From positions 1-26,993 of the forward strand of contig JBBSQC010000049.1 in NCBI GenBank assembly GCA_038258215.1: a stretch of DNA of 26,993 nucleotides, given 5' to 3'. This document shows, piece by piece, positions 15,420 through 22,742 of this stretch. The translations under genes were made by a program, and so were the position numbers. The stretch comes from Fodinibacter sp038258215. Its GTDB lineage: Bacteria > Actinomycetota > Actinomycetes > Actinomycetales > Dermatophilaceae. How positions within the stretch are numbered: position 1 is the first letter of the stretch; every line of letters starts with the position of its first letter. The notes under the pieces were generated by a model. That model worked only from the letters and a program-made list of their open reading frames with translations. It had not been told where the DNA came from and did no database searches.

Positions 15420-16460
15420 TCAGCCGTGGACCCGGCGGACCCACGCCTCGGGGTCGGCGATCTCGCGCGCGAGGGGCAGGGTGTCCGGTGAGTCCCAGAC
15501 GGCGTTGAAGCCCTCGATGCCGACCTTGTCCTGCACCCCGCGCACGAAGACCGCGCCATCGCGGTACTGGCGCATCTTGGCCTCGAGCCCGAGCAGTCGA
15601 CGGAGCAGCCGGTCCGGGGCGCCCCCGCCCTTGCGGCGGGCGCTGAACTTCTTCCGGATCTGGGCCACGCTCGGGATGTGCGCGGGGCCCACGTCGTCCA
15701 TGACGACGTCGGCGTGACCCTCCAGGAGGGACATCACCGCGGTCACCTGGGCCATCTTCTCGCGCTGCTCCGGGGTGGTGATGAGGTCGGCGAGCCCGGT
15801 GCTGCCCTCCTTGAACACCTCGGGGAGCTTCTCGGTGATCCGGGCCGCGAGGTCGGCCAGACGCTCCTGGTCGGGCGCGAGGTCCACCGCAAGGGCGCGG
15901 GCCTCGTCGACGATGTGGTCGCGCAGCCACGGCGTCGCGGTGAACTGCACCCGGTGGGTCTCCTCGTGCATGCAGACCCAGGCCCGGAAGTCGTCGCGGT
16001 CGACGCCGAGCTGGGTGGCGACGGCCACCATGTTGGGGGCGACGAGCACGAGCTGGGGGGTGCCGCCGGGTGCCAGGTCGTACTGGCCGAGCACCTTGCT
16101 CGCCATGAAGGCGAGCAGGGCGCCGGTCTCGGCCCCGGTCACCTTGGACCCGATGGCCTGGACCGTGGCGTTGGGCTGCTGCTCCCGGTCCCTCATGATC
16201 TGGTCGAACGCCGGGTCCAGCATGGCACCCATGGAGTCGGCGTTGAGCCCGATCCATGTGGCCCGGTCCACGACGAGCGCGTCGGGCGCGCCGTCGGGCG
16301 TGGCCATCCGCGCGGTGTCGGCGACCGGGTCCCGCGCGGCTCGGGCGGCGGCCCGGATGGCGGCCACCTCGGTCTCGGCCTCGGCGCGTGAAAGCGACGG
16401 ACCCGCGGAGACGAGGGTCCTCCCGGTGGCCTTGGCGAACTCCCAGTCGACGTATCCCAC
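15420..16460 (-). CDS. DUF2342 zinc-dependent metalloprotease-like protein
   Basis: A 346-residue protein of the zincin-like DUF2342 family (some members are labelled coenzyme F420 biosynthesis-associated). The zinc motif HEETH is at 165-169, and a downstream Glu in LLEGHADVVMD (247-251) is a plausible third ligand. No signal peptide is visible, so it probably acts in the cytoplasm. The substrate is unknown. It lies between dacB (15 bases upstream) and tilS (3 bases downstream), a conserved actinobacterial arrangement. The GTG start at 16460 fits homology, which begins at VDWEFAKATGR. Confidence 0.87.
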   Translation of the reverse strand: MGYVDWEFAKATGRTLVSAGPSLSRAEAETEVAAIRAAARAARDPVADTARMATPDGAPDALVVDRATWIGLNADSMGAMLDPAFDQIMRDREQQPNATVQAIGSKVTGAETGALLAFMASKVLGQYDLAPGGTPQLVLVAPNMVAVATQLGVDRDDFRAWVCMHEETHRVQFTATPWLRDHIVDEARALAVDLAPDQERLADLAARITEKLPEVFKEGSTGLADLITTPEQREKMAQVTAVMSLLEGHADVVMDDVGPAHIPSVAQIRKKFSARRKGGGAPDRLLRRLLGLEAKMRQYRDGAVFVRGVQDKVGIEGFNAVWDSPDTLPLAREIADPEAWVRRVHG

Positions 16461-16475
16461 GCGGTCAGCCTCTCA

Positions 16476-17915
16476 TCAACGGCAGCCGCACCGGGTCAGC
16501 GCGGCGACGATCCGGTCCAACGCGGCACGGGCGCGCTGCGTTCCCCCATAGGTGCGCGGGAACTCGTCGACGAGGACCACGAAGGTCAGGGGGCGGCCAT
16601 CGGCGTCGACCGTGCTGCCGACGAGCGCCGAGCCGGCCTTCAGCGTGCCCGTCTTGGCCCGCGGCACCCCGGCGACGTCCTCGGTGGCCGCGTCGTCGAA
16701 GCGACCGGCTAGGGTGCCGGTCAGCCCGGCCACCGGGAGCGCGGCCACCACGCCGCGGAGCCCGGGGACCGTGTCGGTCGCCGCCAGCCGCAGCACCCCG
16801 GAGAGCGTGGCGGCGCTGGCTGCCTGGCCGGGGCTCAGGCCGCAGGCGTCCTTGAGCACGAGCCCCGCGCGCGGCACCTCGTGGGCCTTCAGTCGCTGGC
16901 GGACGAAGGCGGCGTTGTCACCCTGGTGGGTGGTCGGGCTCCCCACCGCTGCGGCGGCCTGACGGACGAGGTTCTCGGTGAGGGCGTTGTCGCTGACGTC
17001 GAGGGCCCGCCCGAGCACCTCGCGGTAGGTCGCCGACTCCACCACGCCGAGCTGCTGGGCTCCGTCGGGGGCCGGGGTCGACCAGGTCTCCTCGGGGAGC
17101 AGGTCGGCGTCGACTCCCCGCTCCTCCAACGCCTCCACGAACGCGTCGGCGACCTCTCGCGCCGGGTCGCTCGGAGCGGGTCGTCCGGCGCGGGCCCGCT
17201 GGGTCGCAAGCCCGGTCATGGCCACGGCCTGGGTGAACCCGTCCCGCACGTCGTTGGGGTTCCACGTGTCCGGGATGGCCGGTCCGGGCGAGTACGTGAG
17301 GTCGAGGCGGACCCGCACCTCGCCCTTCGTCCTGTCCGAAAGCGAGTCCGCCGCCTGGGCTGCGAGGTCGCCGAGCCCGGCGTGCCCGAGCAAGGAGTCG
17401 GAGTCACCGGCATCCGGGCTCAGGAGGGTGTCCCCACCCACGACCAGGACGAGGTCCGCCGAGTCCGTGGGCGCGACCACCGACGTCGTCATCCTCGCGT
17501 CGAGGTCCAGGGAGTCGACGACGGCGAGCGCGCTGAGCACCTTGACGGTCGAGGCCGGGACCCGGGGGGTGTCGGCGTCCTCGGCCCACAGCTCGGCCCC
17601 GGTGACCCCGTCGCGGATGCTGACCCCGACCCCGCCGTCGAGCGCGGGATCCTTCGAGGCCGCCCCCAGGGCCTTCGCCAAGCCGGCGGCGGTCGGCGCG
17701 GCGGCGTCGGAGCCGGTCTCGAGGAGGATGCCGTCCGTCGTCGGCGCCGGCGCCGGGAGGATCGCCGGAGCCGGCGTCCCGGACCCCGTGGGCGTGGGCA
17801 CGACGACGGGTCGGTCGAGGGTGAGGATGCCGGGGACGACGTCGTGGGCGTCGGCCACGGCATACCCGGCGACGGCCAGCAGGAGCACGCCGACGAGGGC
17901 CAGGACCCTTCTCAC
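16476..17915 (-). CDS. dacB: D-alanyl-D-alanine carboxypeptidase/endopeptidase (PBP4-type, peptidase S13)
   Basis: A 479-residue exported penicillin-binding protein that trims or cleaves peptidoglycan cross-links. The N-terminus (MRRVLALVGVLLLAVAGYAV) is a signal peptide or anchor, followed by a Pro/Thr-rich linker (about 36-62). The three serine-acyltransferase motifs are present: STVK at 122-125, SDN at 308-310 and KTG at 421-423. The conserved KDGSGLS is KDACGLS here. The C-terminus ends CGCR, so a disulfide is possible. The GTG at 17915 has GGGAGG four bases upstream. ppa diverges 84 bases away, and DUF2342 and tilS follow closely. Confidence 0.94.
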   Translation of the reverse strand: MRRVLALVGVLLLAVAGYAVADAHDVVPGILTLDRPVVVPTPTGSGTPAPAILPAPAPTTDGILLETGSDAAAPTAAGLAKALGAASKDPALDGGVGVSIRDGVTGAELWAEDADTPRVPASTVKVLSALAVVDSLDLDARMTTSVVAPTDSADLVLVVGGDTLLSPDAGDSDSLLGHAGLGDLAAQAADSLSDRTKGEVRVRLDLTYSPGPAIPDTWNPNDVRDGFTQAVAMTGLATQRARAGRPAPSDPAREVADAFVEALEERGVDADLLPEETWSTPAPDGAQQLGVVESATYREVLGRALDVSDNALTENLVRQAAAAVGSPTTHQGDNAAFVRQRLKAHEVPRAGLVLKDACGLSPGQAASAATLSGVLRLAATDTVPGLRGVVAALPVAGLTGTLAGRFDDAATEDVAGVPRAKTGTLKAGSALVGSTVDADGRPLTFVVLVDEFPRTYGGTQRARAALDRIVAALTRCGCR

Positions 17916-17968
17916 GGCGCCTCCCTTCGTGCGAGCGCCCCTCGATGCGCCAGACTGTGCAGCGAGCC

Positions 17969-17990
17969 TAGGTCACCAACGCAGAGGGAG
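17969..17990 (+). promoter_or_regulatory. Probable ppa -10 box and ribosome binding site
   Basis: In the 84-base gap between the divergent dacB and ppa genes, TAGGTC (17969-17974) is a reasonable -10 box without a clear -35. GAGGGAG (17984-17990) lies nine bases before the ppa GTG and decides that start. Confidence 0.4.
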
Positions 17991-17999
17991 AAGTGAGTC

Positions 18000-18626
18000 G
18001 TGGAGTTCGACGTCACCATCGAGATCCCCAAGGGGCAGCGCAACAAGTACGAGGTGGACCACGAGTCGGGGCGGATCCGGCTGGACCGCATGCTGTTCAC
18101 GGCGATGGCCTACCCGTCGGACTACGGCTACATCGAGGACACCCTCGGTGAGGACAGCGACCCGCTCGACGCCCTCGTGCTGCTCGACGAGCCGACCTTC
18201 CCCGGGTGCCTGGTGCGGGTCCGCCCGATCGGCATGTTCCACATGCGCGACGAGGCCGGTGGCGACGACAAGATCCTGTGCATCCCCGCCGGCGACCCGC
18301 GCAAGAACCACATCCGCGAGCTCGATGACGTCAGCGAGTTCGACCGGCTCGAGATCCAGCACTTCTTCGAGACCTACAAGGACCTCGAGCCCGGCAAGTC
18401 CGTCGAGGGCGCCCACTGGGCGGGGCGGGACGACGCGGAGGGGTGCATCCGGGAGGCCCTGGAGCGCGCACGGGAGGCCGGCCTGAGCACGGCGCGTTGG
18501 CGCATGCCCGCCCACCAGGAGCAGGTCGAGGCCTCCGCCCAGCGCACCGCCGACGAGCTCCTCGCCGCGTCGGCGAAGGCCCGCAACGAGCTCGCGACCA
18601 AGGACAAGCCACTCAGCGACGGCTGA
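18000..18626 (+). CDS. ppa: Inorganic pyrophosphatase (family I) with a C-terminal extension
   Basis: This enzyme hydrolyses pyrophosphate to phosphate in the cytoplasm and drives biosynthetic reactions. The family I signature DSDPLDALV is at 52-60 with the metal-binding Asp residues. EIPKGQRNKYE (8-18), YPSDYGY (38-44), DDK and the late YKDLEPGK segment are also conserved. At 208 residues the protein is about 40 longer than most bacterial family I enzymes. The extra part, from about residue 165, is Ala/Glu/Gln-rich, helical and charged (for example VEASAQRTADELLAASAKAR). Translation starts at a GTG behind GAGGGAG. An intergenic inverted repeat starts four bases after the stop. Confidence 0.95.
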   Translation: MEFDVTIEIPKGQRNKYEVDHESGRIRLDRMLFTAMAYPSDYGYIEDTLGEDSDPLDALVLLDEPTFPGCLVRVRPIGMFHMRDEAGGDDKILCIPAGDPRKNHIRELDDVSEFDRLEIQHFFETYKDLEPGKSVEGAHWAGRDDAEGCIREALERAREAGLSTARWRMPAHQEQVEASAQRTADELLAASAKARNELATKDKPLSDG

Positions 18627-18627
18627 A

Positions 18628-18702
18628 CCCCAACTTTCCCGCCCGATCCAAGAACCTTCACCCTCGCGCCCGAACCGTTCCGGTGCGACCGTGAAGGTTC
18701 TT
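18628..18702. repeat. Dispersed intergenic inverted repeat, copy 1 (right end missing)
   Basis: This element lies between the convergent ends of ppa and the DUF427 gene. It begins CAACTTTCCCGCCCGATCC (18631-18649), followed by the perfect 12-bp arms AAGAACCTTCAC (18650-18661) and GTGAAGGTTCTT (18691-18702) around a 29-base loop. The left end matches the right end of the copy at 24252-24342 in reverse complement. The distal GCGGGAAAGTTG arm is missing here. The hairpin could end transcription from both sides. Confidence 0.7.
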
Positions 18703-18716
18703 GCGCGAAGCGGCCG

Positions 18717-19217
18717 TCACCAGCCCCAGGTGCCCGGCTCGCCCTTGAAGGGGCCGACCACGCGCGAGGTGATCCAGCCCCCGTAGAACCCGCCGGCCTG
18801 CGCGGTGACGACCTCGTCGTCGACGATGCACCGGTCCACGGCTCCCGGCATCACCGCGATGTGCCCGACGAGCTCCTCGAAGCCGCGGGTGGGAGTCGGG
18901 TAGGTCCACGCGGCCCGCGCGGCGACGGTGTCACCCGACAGGACGTCGAAGTACGCCGCGGCGCCCTTCCACTCGCAGAACGACGAGCCCTCGACGGGTC
19001 GGAGCGCCCCGTCGACGAAGTCGTCGACCGGCACGTAGTAGGTCGGCGGGTGGCTCGTCTCGAGCACCCGCAGGGTGTGGGTGGATGCCGCGACGCGCAC
19101 GCCGCCGAGCCACACCTCGACGCACTCCGAGCTGGCGTCCACGGCAGGAGGGCGAGGGTAGTCCCACACCGACTCCTGACCCGGGCCCGGCCGCTGCGGC
19201 GCGCTGCGGCCGCTCAT
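18717..19217 (-). CDS. DUF427 domain protein
   Basis: A 166-residue protein of the DUF427 family, a small beta-rich fold without an assigned function. The segments VWDYPRPP near the N-terminus, TSHPPTYYVPVDDF, SSFCEWKGAAAYFD and AWTYPTP are typical. No signal peptide or membrane helix is visible. The ATG overlaps the stop of the upstream CxxC gene by four bases (ATGA), so the two are translated together. It ends near the dispersed repeat shared with ppa. Confidence 0.85.
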   Translation of the reverse strand: MSGRSAPQRPGPGQESVWDYPRPPAVDASSECVEVWLGGVRVAASTHTLRVLETSHPPTYYVPVDDFVDGALRPVEGSSFCEWKGAAAYFDVLSGDTVAARAAWTYPTPTRGFEELVGHIAVMPGAVDRCIVDDEVVTAQAGGFYGGWITSRVVGPFKGEPGTWGW

Positions 19218-19600
19218 GCCACACCCTCGGTCGTGAGCGCCTCACGGAGACCGACCATGAACTCGGTGACCGAGCCGCCGACCTCGCGGAGCATCGTCGG
19301 CCCCATCAGCACGGTGAGGCTCCCGTCGGCGCGCACCCCGATCACGGCGGGCAGCCCGGTCATGCCGTATGCCGCGCGCTCATCCGCGCTGGTCTCGTTG
19401 CGGTGCACCAGGCGCACCGGCACCTCCAGCTCGGCCACCACCTCGTCCCACTGCGGCTTACGCCGCAGCGACCCGTGGGTCACCGAGCACAGCGAGCACT
19501 CGACGCGGCCGAAGGCGTGCCCCACGGCATACCGAACCTCGCCGAGCACACCCCCGTCGGCGTCATAGACCCCCACGACCTCCACGACCGGCTCAGACAT
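19214..19600 (-). CDS. Small CxxC protein of unknown function, possibly thioredoxin-like
   Basis: I do not recognise a named family for this 128-residue protein. It has a CSLC motif (Cys35 and Cys38) after a short beta-rich N-terminus, and later TGLPAVIGVRADGSL (about 81-95), which resembles the cis-proline strand and following turn of thioredoxin folds. A redox or metal-binding role is possible, but the Cys pair lies later than usual relative to the first strand. It overlaps the DUF427 gene by four bases, suggesting the two products act together. The ATG at 19600 lies six bases after TAGGGT, consistent with a leaderless message. Confidence 0.68.
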   Translation of the reverse strand: MSEPVVEVVGVYDADGGVLGEVRYAVGHAFGRVECSLCSVTHGSLRRKPQWDEVVAELEVPVRLVHRNETSADERAAYGMTGLPAVIGVRADGSLTVLMGPTMLREVGGSVTEFMVGLREALTTEGVA

Positions 19601-19606
19601 GAGCGC

Positions 19607-19612
19607 ACCCTA
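19607..19612 (-). promoter_or_regulatory. -10 box of a leaderless promoter for the CxxC gene
   Basis: TAGGGT on the minus strand ends six bases before the ATG at 19600, placing the expected transcription start at the ATG itself. No good -35 hexamer is visible upstream; a large inverted repeat occupies that position. Confidence 0.35.
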
Positions 19613-19628
19613 ACCCCGCAGCCACCCA

Positions 19629-19695
19629 CCTATTGCCCCCCACCCACGCCCGTGCTGCTCTCGGGGGCCCCGCGGCGTGGCTGGAGGGCAATGGG
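19629..19695. repeat. Long imperfect inverted repeat (22-bp arms)
   Basis: The arms at 19629-19650 and 19674-19695 pair with 19 of 22 matches around a 23-base GC-rich loop. They contain TATTGCCCCCCA and its counterpart TGGAGGGCAATG. The element lies between the tRNA-Thr terminator and the start of the CxxC gene, overlapping the expected -35 region. It is unrelated to the dispersed repeat at 18628 and 24252. Confidence 0.55.
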
Positions 19696-19752
19696 TCGGG
19701 ATGGGGCTGCACTGCTCGCCCCGCGACCAAGGCTCGGCTCGAGAACGCAGGA

Positions 19753-19776
19753 GGGCCCGGGCAGGTGCCCGGGCCC
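19753..19776 (-). terminator. Hairpin downstream of tRNA-Thr
   Basis: GGGCCCGGGC and GCCCGGGCCC form a perfect 10-bp stem with a 4-base loop, starting 10 bases after the 3' end of the tRNA. It lacks a T-tract, as is common in high-GC actinobacteria. Confidence 0.65.
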
Positions 19777-19786
19777 CGCTGGGTTG

Positions 19787-19860
19787 AGCCGCCTATCGGA
19801 ATCGAACCGATGACCTATTCATTACGAGTGAATCGCTCTGGCCGACTGAGCTAAGGCGGC
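19787..19860 (-). tRNA. tRNA-Thr (anticodon CGT)
   Basis: The minus strand folds into a complete cloverleaf. The acceptor stem is GCCGCCT/AGGCGGC, the D stem GCTC/GAGC, and the anticodon stem ATTCA/TGAAT around the loop CTCGTAA with anticodon CGT, reading the Thr codon ACG. The T arm is ATCGG-TTCGATT-CCGAT and the discriminator base is T. The 3' CCA is not encoded. Hairpins lie on both sides. Confidence 0.96.
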
Positions 19861-19865
19861 GGGCA

Positions 19866-19898
19866 CCCGGCCTGGCGGCCGGGCGCGCACCAACTATA
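19866..19898 (-). promoter_or_regulatory. Probable tRNA-Thr promoter and 5' leader hairpin
   Basis: TATAGT (19898-19893, minus) is a good -10 box about 33 bases upstream of the tRNA 5' end; no clear -35 is seen. Between it and the tRNA is a perfect hairpin, CCCGGCC-GCCA-GGCCGGG (19883-19866). It could belong to the precursor leader or stop read-through from the upstream hydrolase gene. Confidence 0.45.
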
Positions 19899-19925
19899 CG
19901 AGGGGACGATGCGCCATCGCGAATC

Positions 19926-19940
19926 CGCCCCGACGGGGCG
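19926..19940 (-). terminator. Hairpin after the lipoprotein hydrolase gene
   Basis: CGCCCC-GTC-GGGGCG on the minus strand begins four bases after the TGA at 19945-19947. The stem is short and no T-tract follows, so termination is likely but unproven. Confidence 0.4.
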
Positions 19941-19944
19941 TGCG

Positions 19945-21477
19945 TCAGCAGCGCAGGCCGTCCTTGGGCACCGTGCCGTCGAGGTAGTAGTCGTTCACGG
20001 CATCGTCGACGCAGGAGTTCGAGCGGGTGTATGCCGTGTGTCCGTCCCCGTCGAAGGTGATGAGGGCGGCGTCGTCGAGCTGGTCGCGCAACCGCACCGA
20101 CCACTCGTACGGCGTGGCGGGGTCACGCGTCGTGCCGATGACGACGACGGGGTCGCTCCCGGCGGCCGTGATCTTGTGCGGCGTGCCCGTGGGAGGGACC
20201 TTCCAGAACCCGCACGGGAGCGAGCTCCACACGAGGAAGGGCCCCCACGTCGGCGCGGTGGCCGTGGACTCCTCCGCCAGCCGGACGCGCTCCGCGAGGT
20301 CAGCGGTGTCCGGCTTGTCCAGGCAGTTCACCGCGTAGATGACCTCCATGATGTTGCCCGCGTACTTGCCCCCGGGGTTGCGGTCGGCGTACTGGTCGGC
20401 GAGCTGCAGCAGCGCCGCGCCCCTGCCGGTGAGCGCCTCGCGCATCGCGTCGACCAGCGACTGCCACGCGCCCTGGTCGTACATCGTGGCCGCGATGCCC
20501 AGCGAGGCCCAGCCCTCGGTGAGCTTCGGGACAGCGGTGTCACCGGTCTCGCCGATGGGCGTCCCGTCCACGGACAGGAGGAACTCGCGCAGCCCCTCCA
20601 TGACCGCGTCGACGGAGTCACCGAGAGGGCAGTCACCCTGCGAGACGCAGTATGCCGCCCACTCACGCGTCGCACCCTCGAACCCCTCGGCCTGACCGAG
20701 GTTGATCTCCTCGGCGGTGAGGTCGGGCGCCACCACGCCGTCGAGGACCATCCGACCGACCAGCTTCGGGAACAGGCCGGCGTACGTCGCGCCGAGGAAG
20801 GTGCCGTAGGACTTGCCGAGGTAGTTCAGCTTCTCCTCGCCGAGGGCGGCCCGCAGGATGTCCATGTCGCGGGCCGCGTCCTCCGTCGAGACATGAGCGA
20901 GGAGCCGGCCGGCCTTGTCGGCGCAGGACTGGGCGAACCGGTCCGCCGTCGCGGCGAACTCGCGCTGCTCCACGGCATCGTCCGGGGTGGGGTCAGAGCC
21001 GAGGAAGGTGTCGAGCTGGGCGTCGGTGAGGCAGTCGATCGGCGCCGACCGCGCGACACCGCGCGGGTCGAAGCCGACGACGTCGTAGGAGCGACGGACC
21101 CCCTTGCCGACGATGAAGTCCGCCGCCCGCGCGTAGTCGACACCGGAGCCTCCCGGCCCACCGGGGTTCACCACGAGCGAGCCGATCCGTTTGGATGCCT
21201 TGGCGGCGGGCACCTTGACGACCGCGATCTCGATGGACGCACCACCGGGCGAGGCGTAGTCGAGCGGTACCTTCAGGCTCGCGCACCGCGCGCCGCCGCA
21301 GCCGGCCCACCGGAGGGACTGCGAGTAGAAGTCCGACAGGGCCTCCGATCCCGGCGGAGGTGGCTGGGGACTGATCGATGTCACCGGCACGGGCCGGAGG
21401 TCGTCGACGACGGAGCACCCCCCCATGAGCACGAGGGCCAGGACGGCCGTGACGGCTCCGAGGGTGCGACGGGTCAT
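19945..21477 (-). CDS. Secreted lipoprotein alpha/beta hydrolase (tripeptidyl-aminopeptidase-like)
   Basis: A 510-residue exported hydrolase. The N-terminus has Arg residues, a hydrophobic core and a lipobox LMGGC with Cys21 as the lipidated residue. The alpha/beta-hydrolase fold shows the oxyanion region NPGGPGGSG, the nucleophile in GKSYG (Ser223), Asp452 in TTRDPATPYEW and His480 in GDGHTAY. The C-terminal part matches the TAP-like domain found in actinobacterial secreted tripeptidyl aminopeptidases and the mycobacterial protease Hip1. It probably cleaves peptides outside the membrane; the substrate is unknown. The ATG at 21477 is chosen for the signal peptide and for TATCGT six bases upstream. 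The gene lies between holB and tRNA-Thr. Confidence 0.9.
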   Translation of the reverse strand: MTRRTLGAVTAVLALVLMGGCSVVDDLRPVPVTSISPQPPPPGSEALSDFYSQSLRWAGCGGARCASLKVPLDYASPGGASIEIAVVKVPAAKASKRIGSLVVNPGGPGGSGVDYARAADFIVGKGVRRSYDVVGFDPRGVARSAPIDCLTDAQLDTFLGSDPTPDDAVEQREFAATADRFAQSCADKAGRLLAHVSTEDAARDMDILRAALGEEKLNYLGKSYGTFLGATYAGLFPKLVGRMVLDGVVAPDLTAEEINLGQAEGFEGATREWAAYCVSQGDCPLGDSVDAVMEGLREFLLSVDGTPIGETGDTAVPKLTEGWASLGIAATMYDQGAWQSLVDAMREALTGRGAALLQLADQYADRNPGGKYAGNIMEVIYAVNCLDKPDTADLAERVRLAEESTATAPTWGPFLVWSSLPCGFWKVPPTGTPHKITAAGSDPVVVIGTTRDPATPYEWSVRLRDQLDDAALITFDGDGHTAYTRSNSCVDDAVNDYYLDGTVPKDGLRC

Positions 21478-21483
21478 GCGGGC

Positions 21484-21489
21484 ACGATA
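21484..21489 (-). promoter_or_regulatory. -10 box of a leaderless promoter for the hydrolase gene
   Basis: TATCGT on the minus strand ends six bases before the ATG at 21477, so transcription would start at the initiation codon. A cluster of four short repeats lies about 50-100 bases upstream. Confidence 0.42.
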
Positions 21490-21540
21490 AGCGAGCGATC
21501 TGGGCGGCGCCCGGTGAGGGAGGTCACGATCCAGCATTCC

Positions 21541-21590
21541 GTCGAACCCCGCGGTCGGGACCCGGCGGTCGGAACCGCGAAGTCGGGACC
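21541..21590. repeat. Four iteron-like repeats upstream of the hydrolase gene
   Basis: On the plus strand GTCGAACCC (21541), GTCGGGACC (21554), GTCGGAACC (21569) and GTCGGGACC (21582) are spaced 13, 15 and 13 bases apart. They fill most of the gap between the holB stop and the hydrolase promoter. Regular spacing suggests a binding site for a regulator, but no protein can be named. Confidence 0.5.
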
Positions 21591-21602
21591 CTGCCGGTGG
21601 GC

Positions 21603-22742
21603 TCAGCGCGGCAGGCGCAGGTGCAGGGCCATCGCCTCGAGGGCGAGCAGGGGGGCGCCGTTGGCGTCGATCCGCTCTCGGGCCGTGCCGATCGCGTCCA
21701 TGGCCCGCAGCAGGTCGTCCGGGGTGAGCACCTCGGCCACCTTCGCGACCACCTGACGGCTGTCCTCGTTGACCAGGGCCGTCCCCGCCTGCGCCCGCAC
21801 GATGAGGGCGTCGCGGTAGACCGACAGGAGGTCGACGAGGGACCGGTCGATGACGTCGCGGGTGAACCGCGTGGCCCGTGTCTTCTGCTCCTTCTCCAGG
21901 GCGTTCACCTGGGAGCGGATGTGCGGCGGTTGCGTGCGAGCGGTCGGCTCGGCACCGAGGACCTCCAGGAGGCGGACCCGCTCTGCGGAGTCGCGCTCGG
22001 CCGACCTCGCGGCCGACTCCTCGGCGGCGATGGTCATGATGTCGCCTGCCGCGCCGATGGCGTCACCGACGGTGAGGATGCGGGTGGCGAGGGTGATGAC
22101 GTCGTGCCGGCGGATGCGGGCGTGCTCGTCGCGGGCCAGGCGCCGAGCCAGGCCGACGTGCGACTGGGCGGCTCGCGCGGCATACAGGGCCATCGCGTGG
22201 TCGACGCCGTCACGCCTCGTGAGCAGCTCGGCCACCGCCTCGACGGAGGGCGTGCGCAGGCGCACGTGCCGCGAGCGTGAGCGGATGGTGATGATGACGT
22301 CCTCCAGGGAGGGGGCGCACAGCACCCAGACGGTGCGCGGCACCGGCTCCTCGAGGGCCTTGAGGAGCGCGTCGGCAGCGCGCTCGGTGAGGCGGTCGGC
22401 ATCCTCTACGACGATGACCCGATACCGACCGACCGAGGGGCGGTGGGCGGCGAGGTTCACGAGGTCGCGGGCCTGCTCCACCTTGATCGACAGGCCCTCG
22501 GTGGGGATCACGTCGACGTCGGCGTGGGTCGCGTCGAGGGCCGTGCGGCACTCGCGACACTCGCCGCACCCGCCCGACGGGCAGAGGAGCGCGGCGGCGA
22601 AGGCCCGAGCCGCGACGGAGCGGCCGGAGCCGGGCGGTCCGGTGAGCAGCCAGGCGTGGGTCATCGCGGCCGGGTCGCGGACCGCTCCCGCGAGGGTCGC
22701 CACGGCGCTCTCCTGCCCGATGACGTCACGCCACACGCTCAC
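21603..22742 (-). CDS. holB: DNA polymerase III subunit delta'
   Basis: The delta' subunit is part of the clamp loader that places the beta clamp on DNA. The 379-residue protein has the AAA+ fold with a P-loop GPPGSGRS at 35-42, in which Arg replaces the usual Lys, as expected for a subunit that does not hydrolyse ATP. It also has a zinc-binding cysteine cluster (Cys54, 59, 62, 65), the VEDADRLTERAADALLK region, and SRSRH near 155. The GTG start overlaps the tmk stop by four bases (GTGA). The tmk-holB pair is common in bacteria. Confidence 0.93.
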   Translation of the reverse strand: MSVWRDVIGQESAVATLAGAVRDPAAMTHAWLLTGPPGSGRSVAARAFAAALLCPSGGCGECRECRTALDATHADVDVIPTEGLSIKVEQARDLVNLAAHRPSVGRYRVIVVEDADRLTERAADALLKALEEPVPRTVWVLCAPSLEDVIITIRSRSRHVRLRTPSVEAVAELLTRRDGVDHAMALYAARAAQSHVGLARRLARDEHARIRRHDVITLATRILTVGDAIGAAGDIMTIAAEESAARSAERDSAERVRLLEVLGAEPTARTQPPHIRSQVNALEKEQKTRATRFTRDVIDRSLVDLLSVYRDALIVRAQAGTALVNEDSRQVVAKVAEVLTPDDLLRAMDAIGTARERIDANGAPLLALEAMALHLRLPR

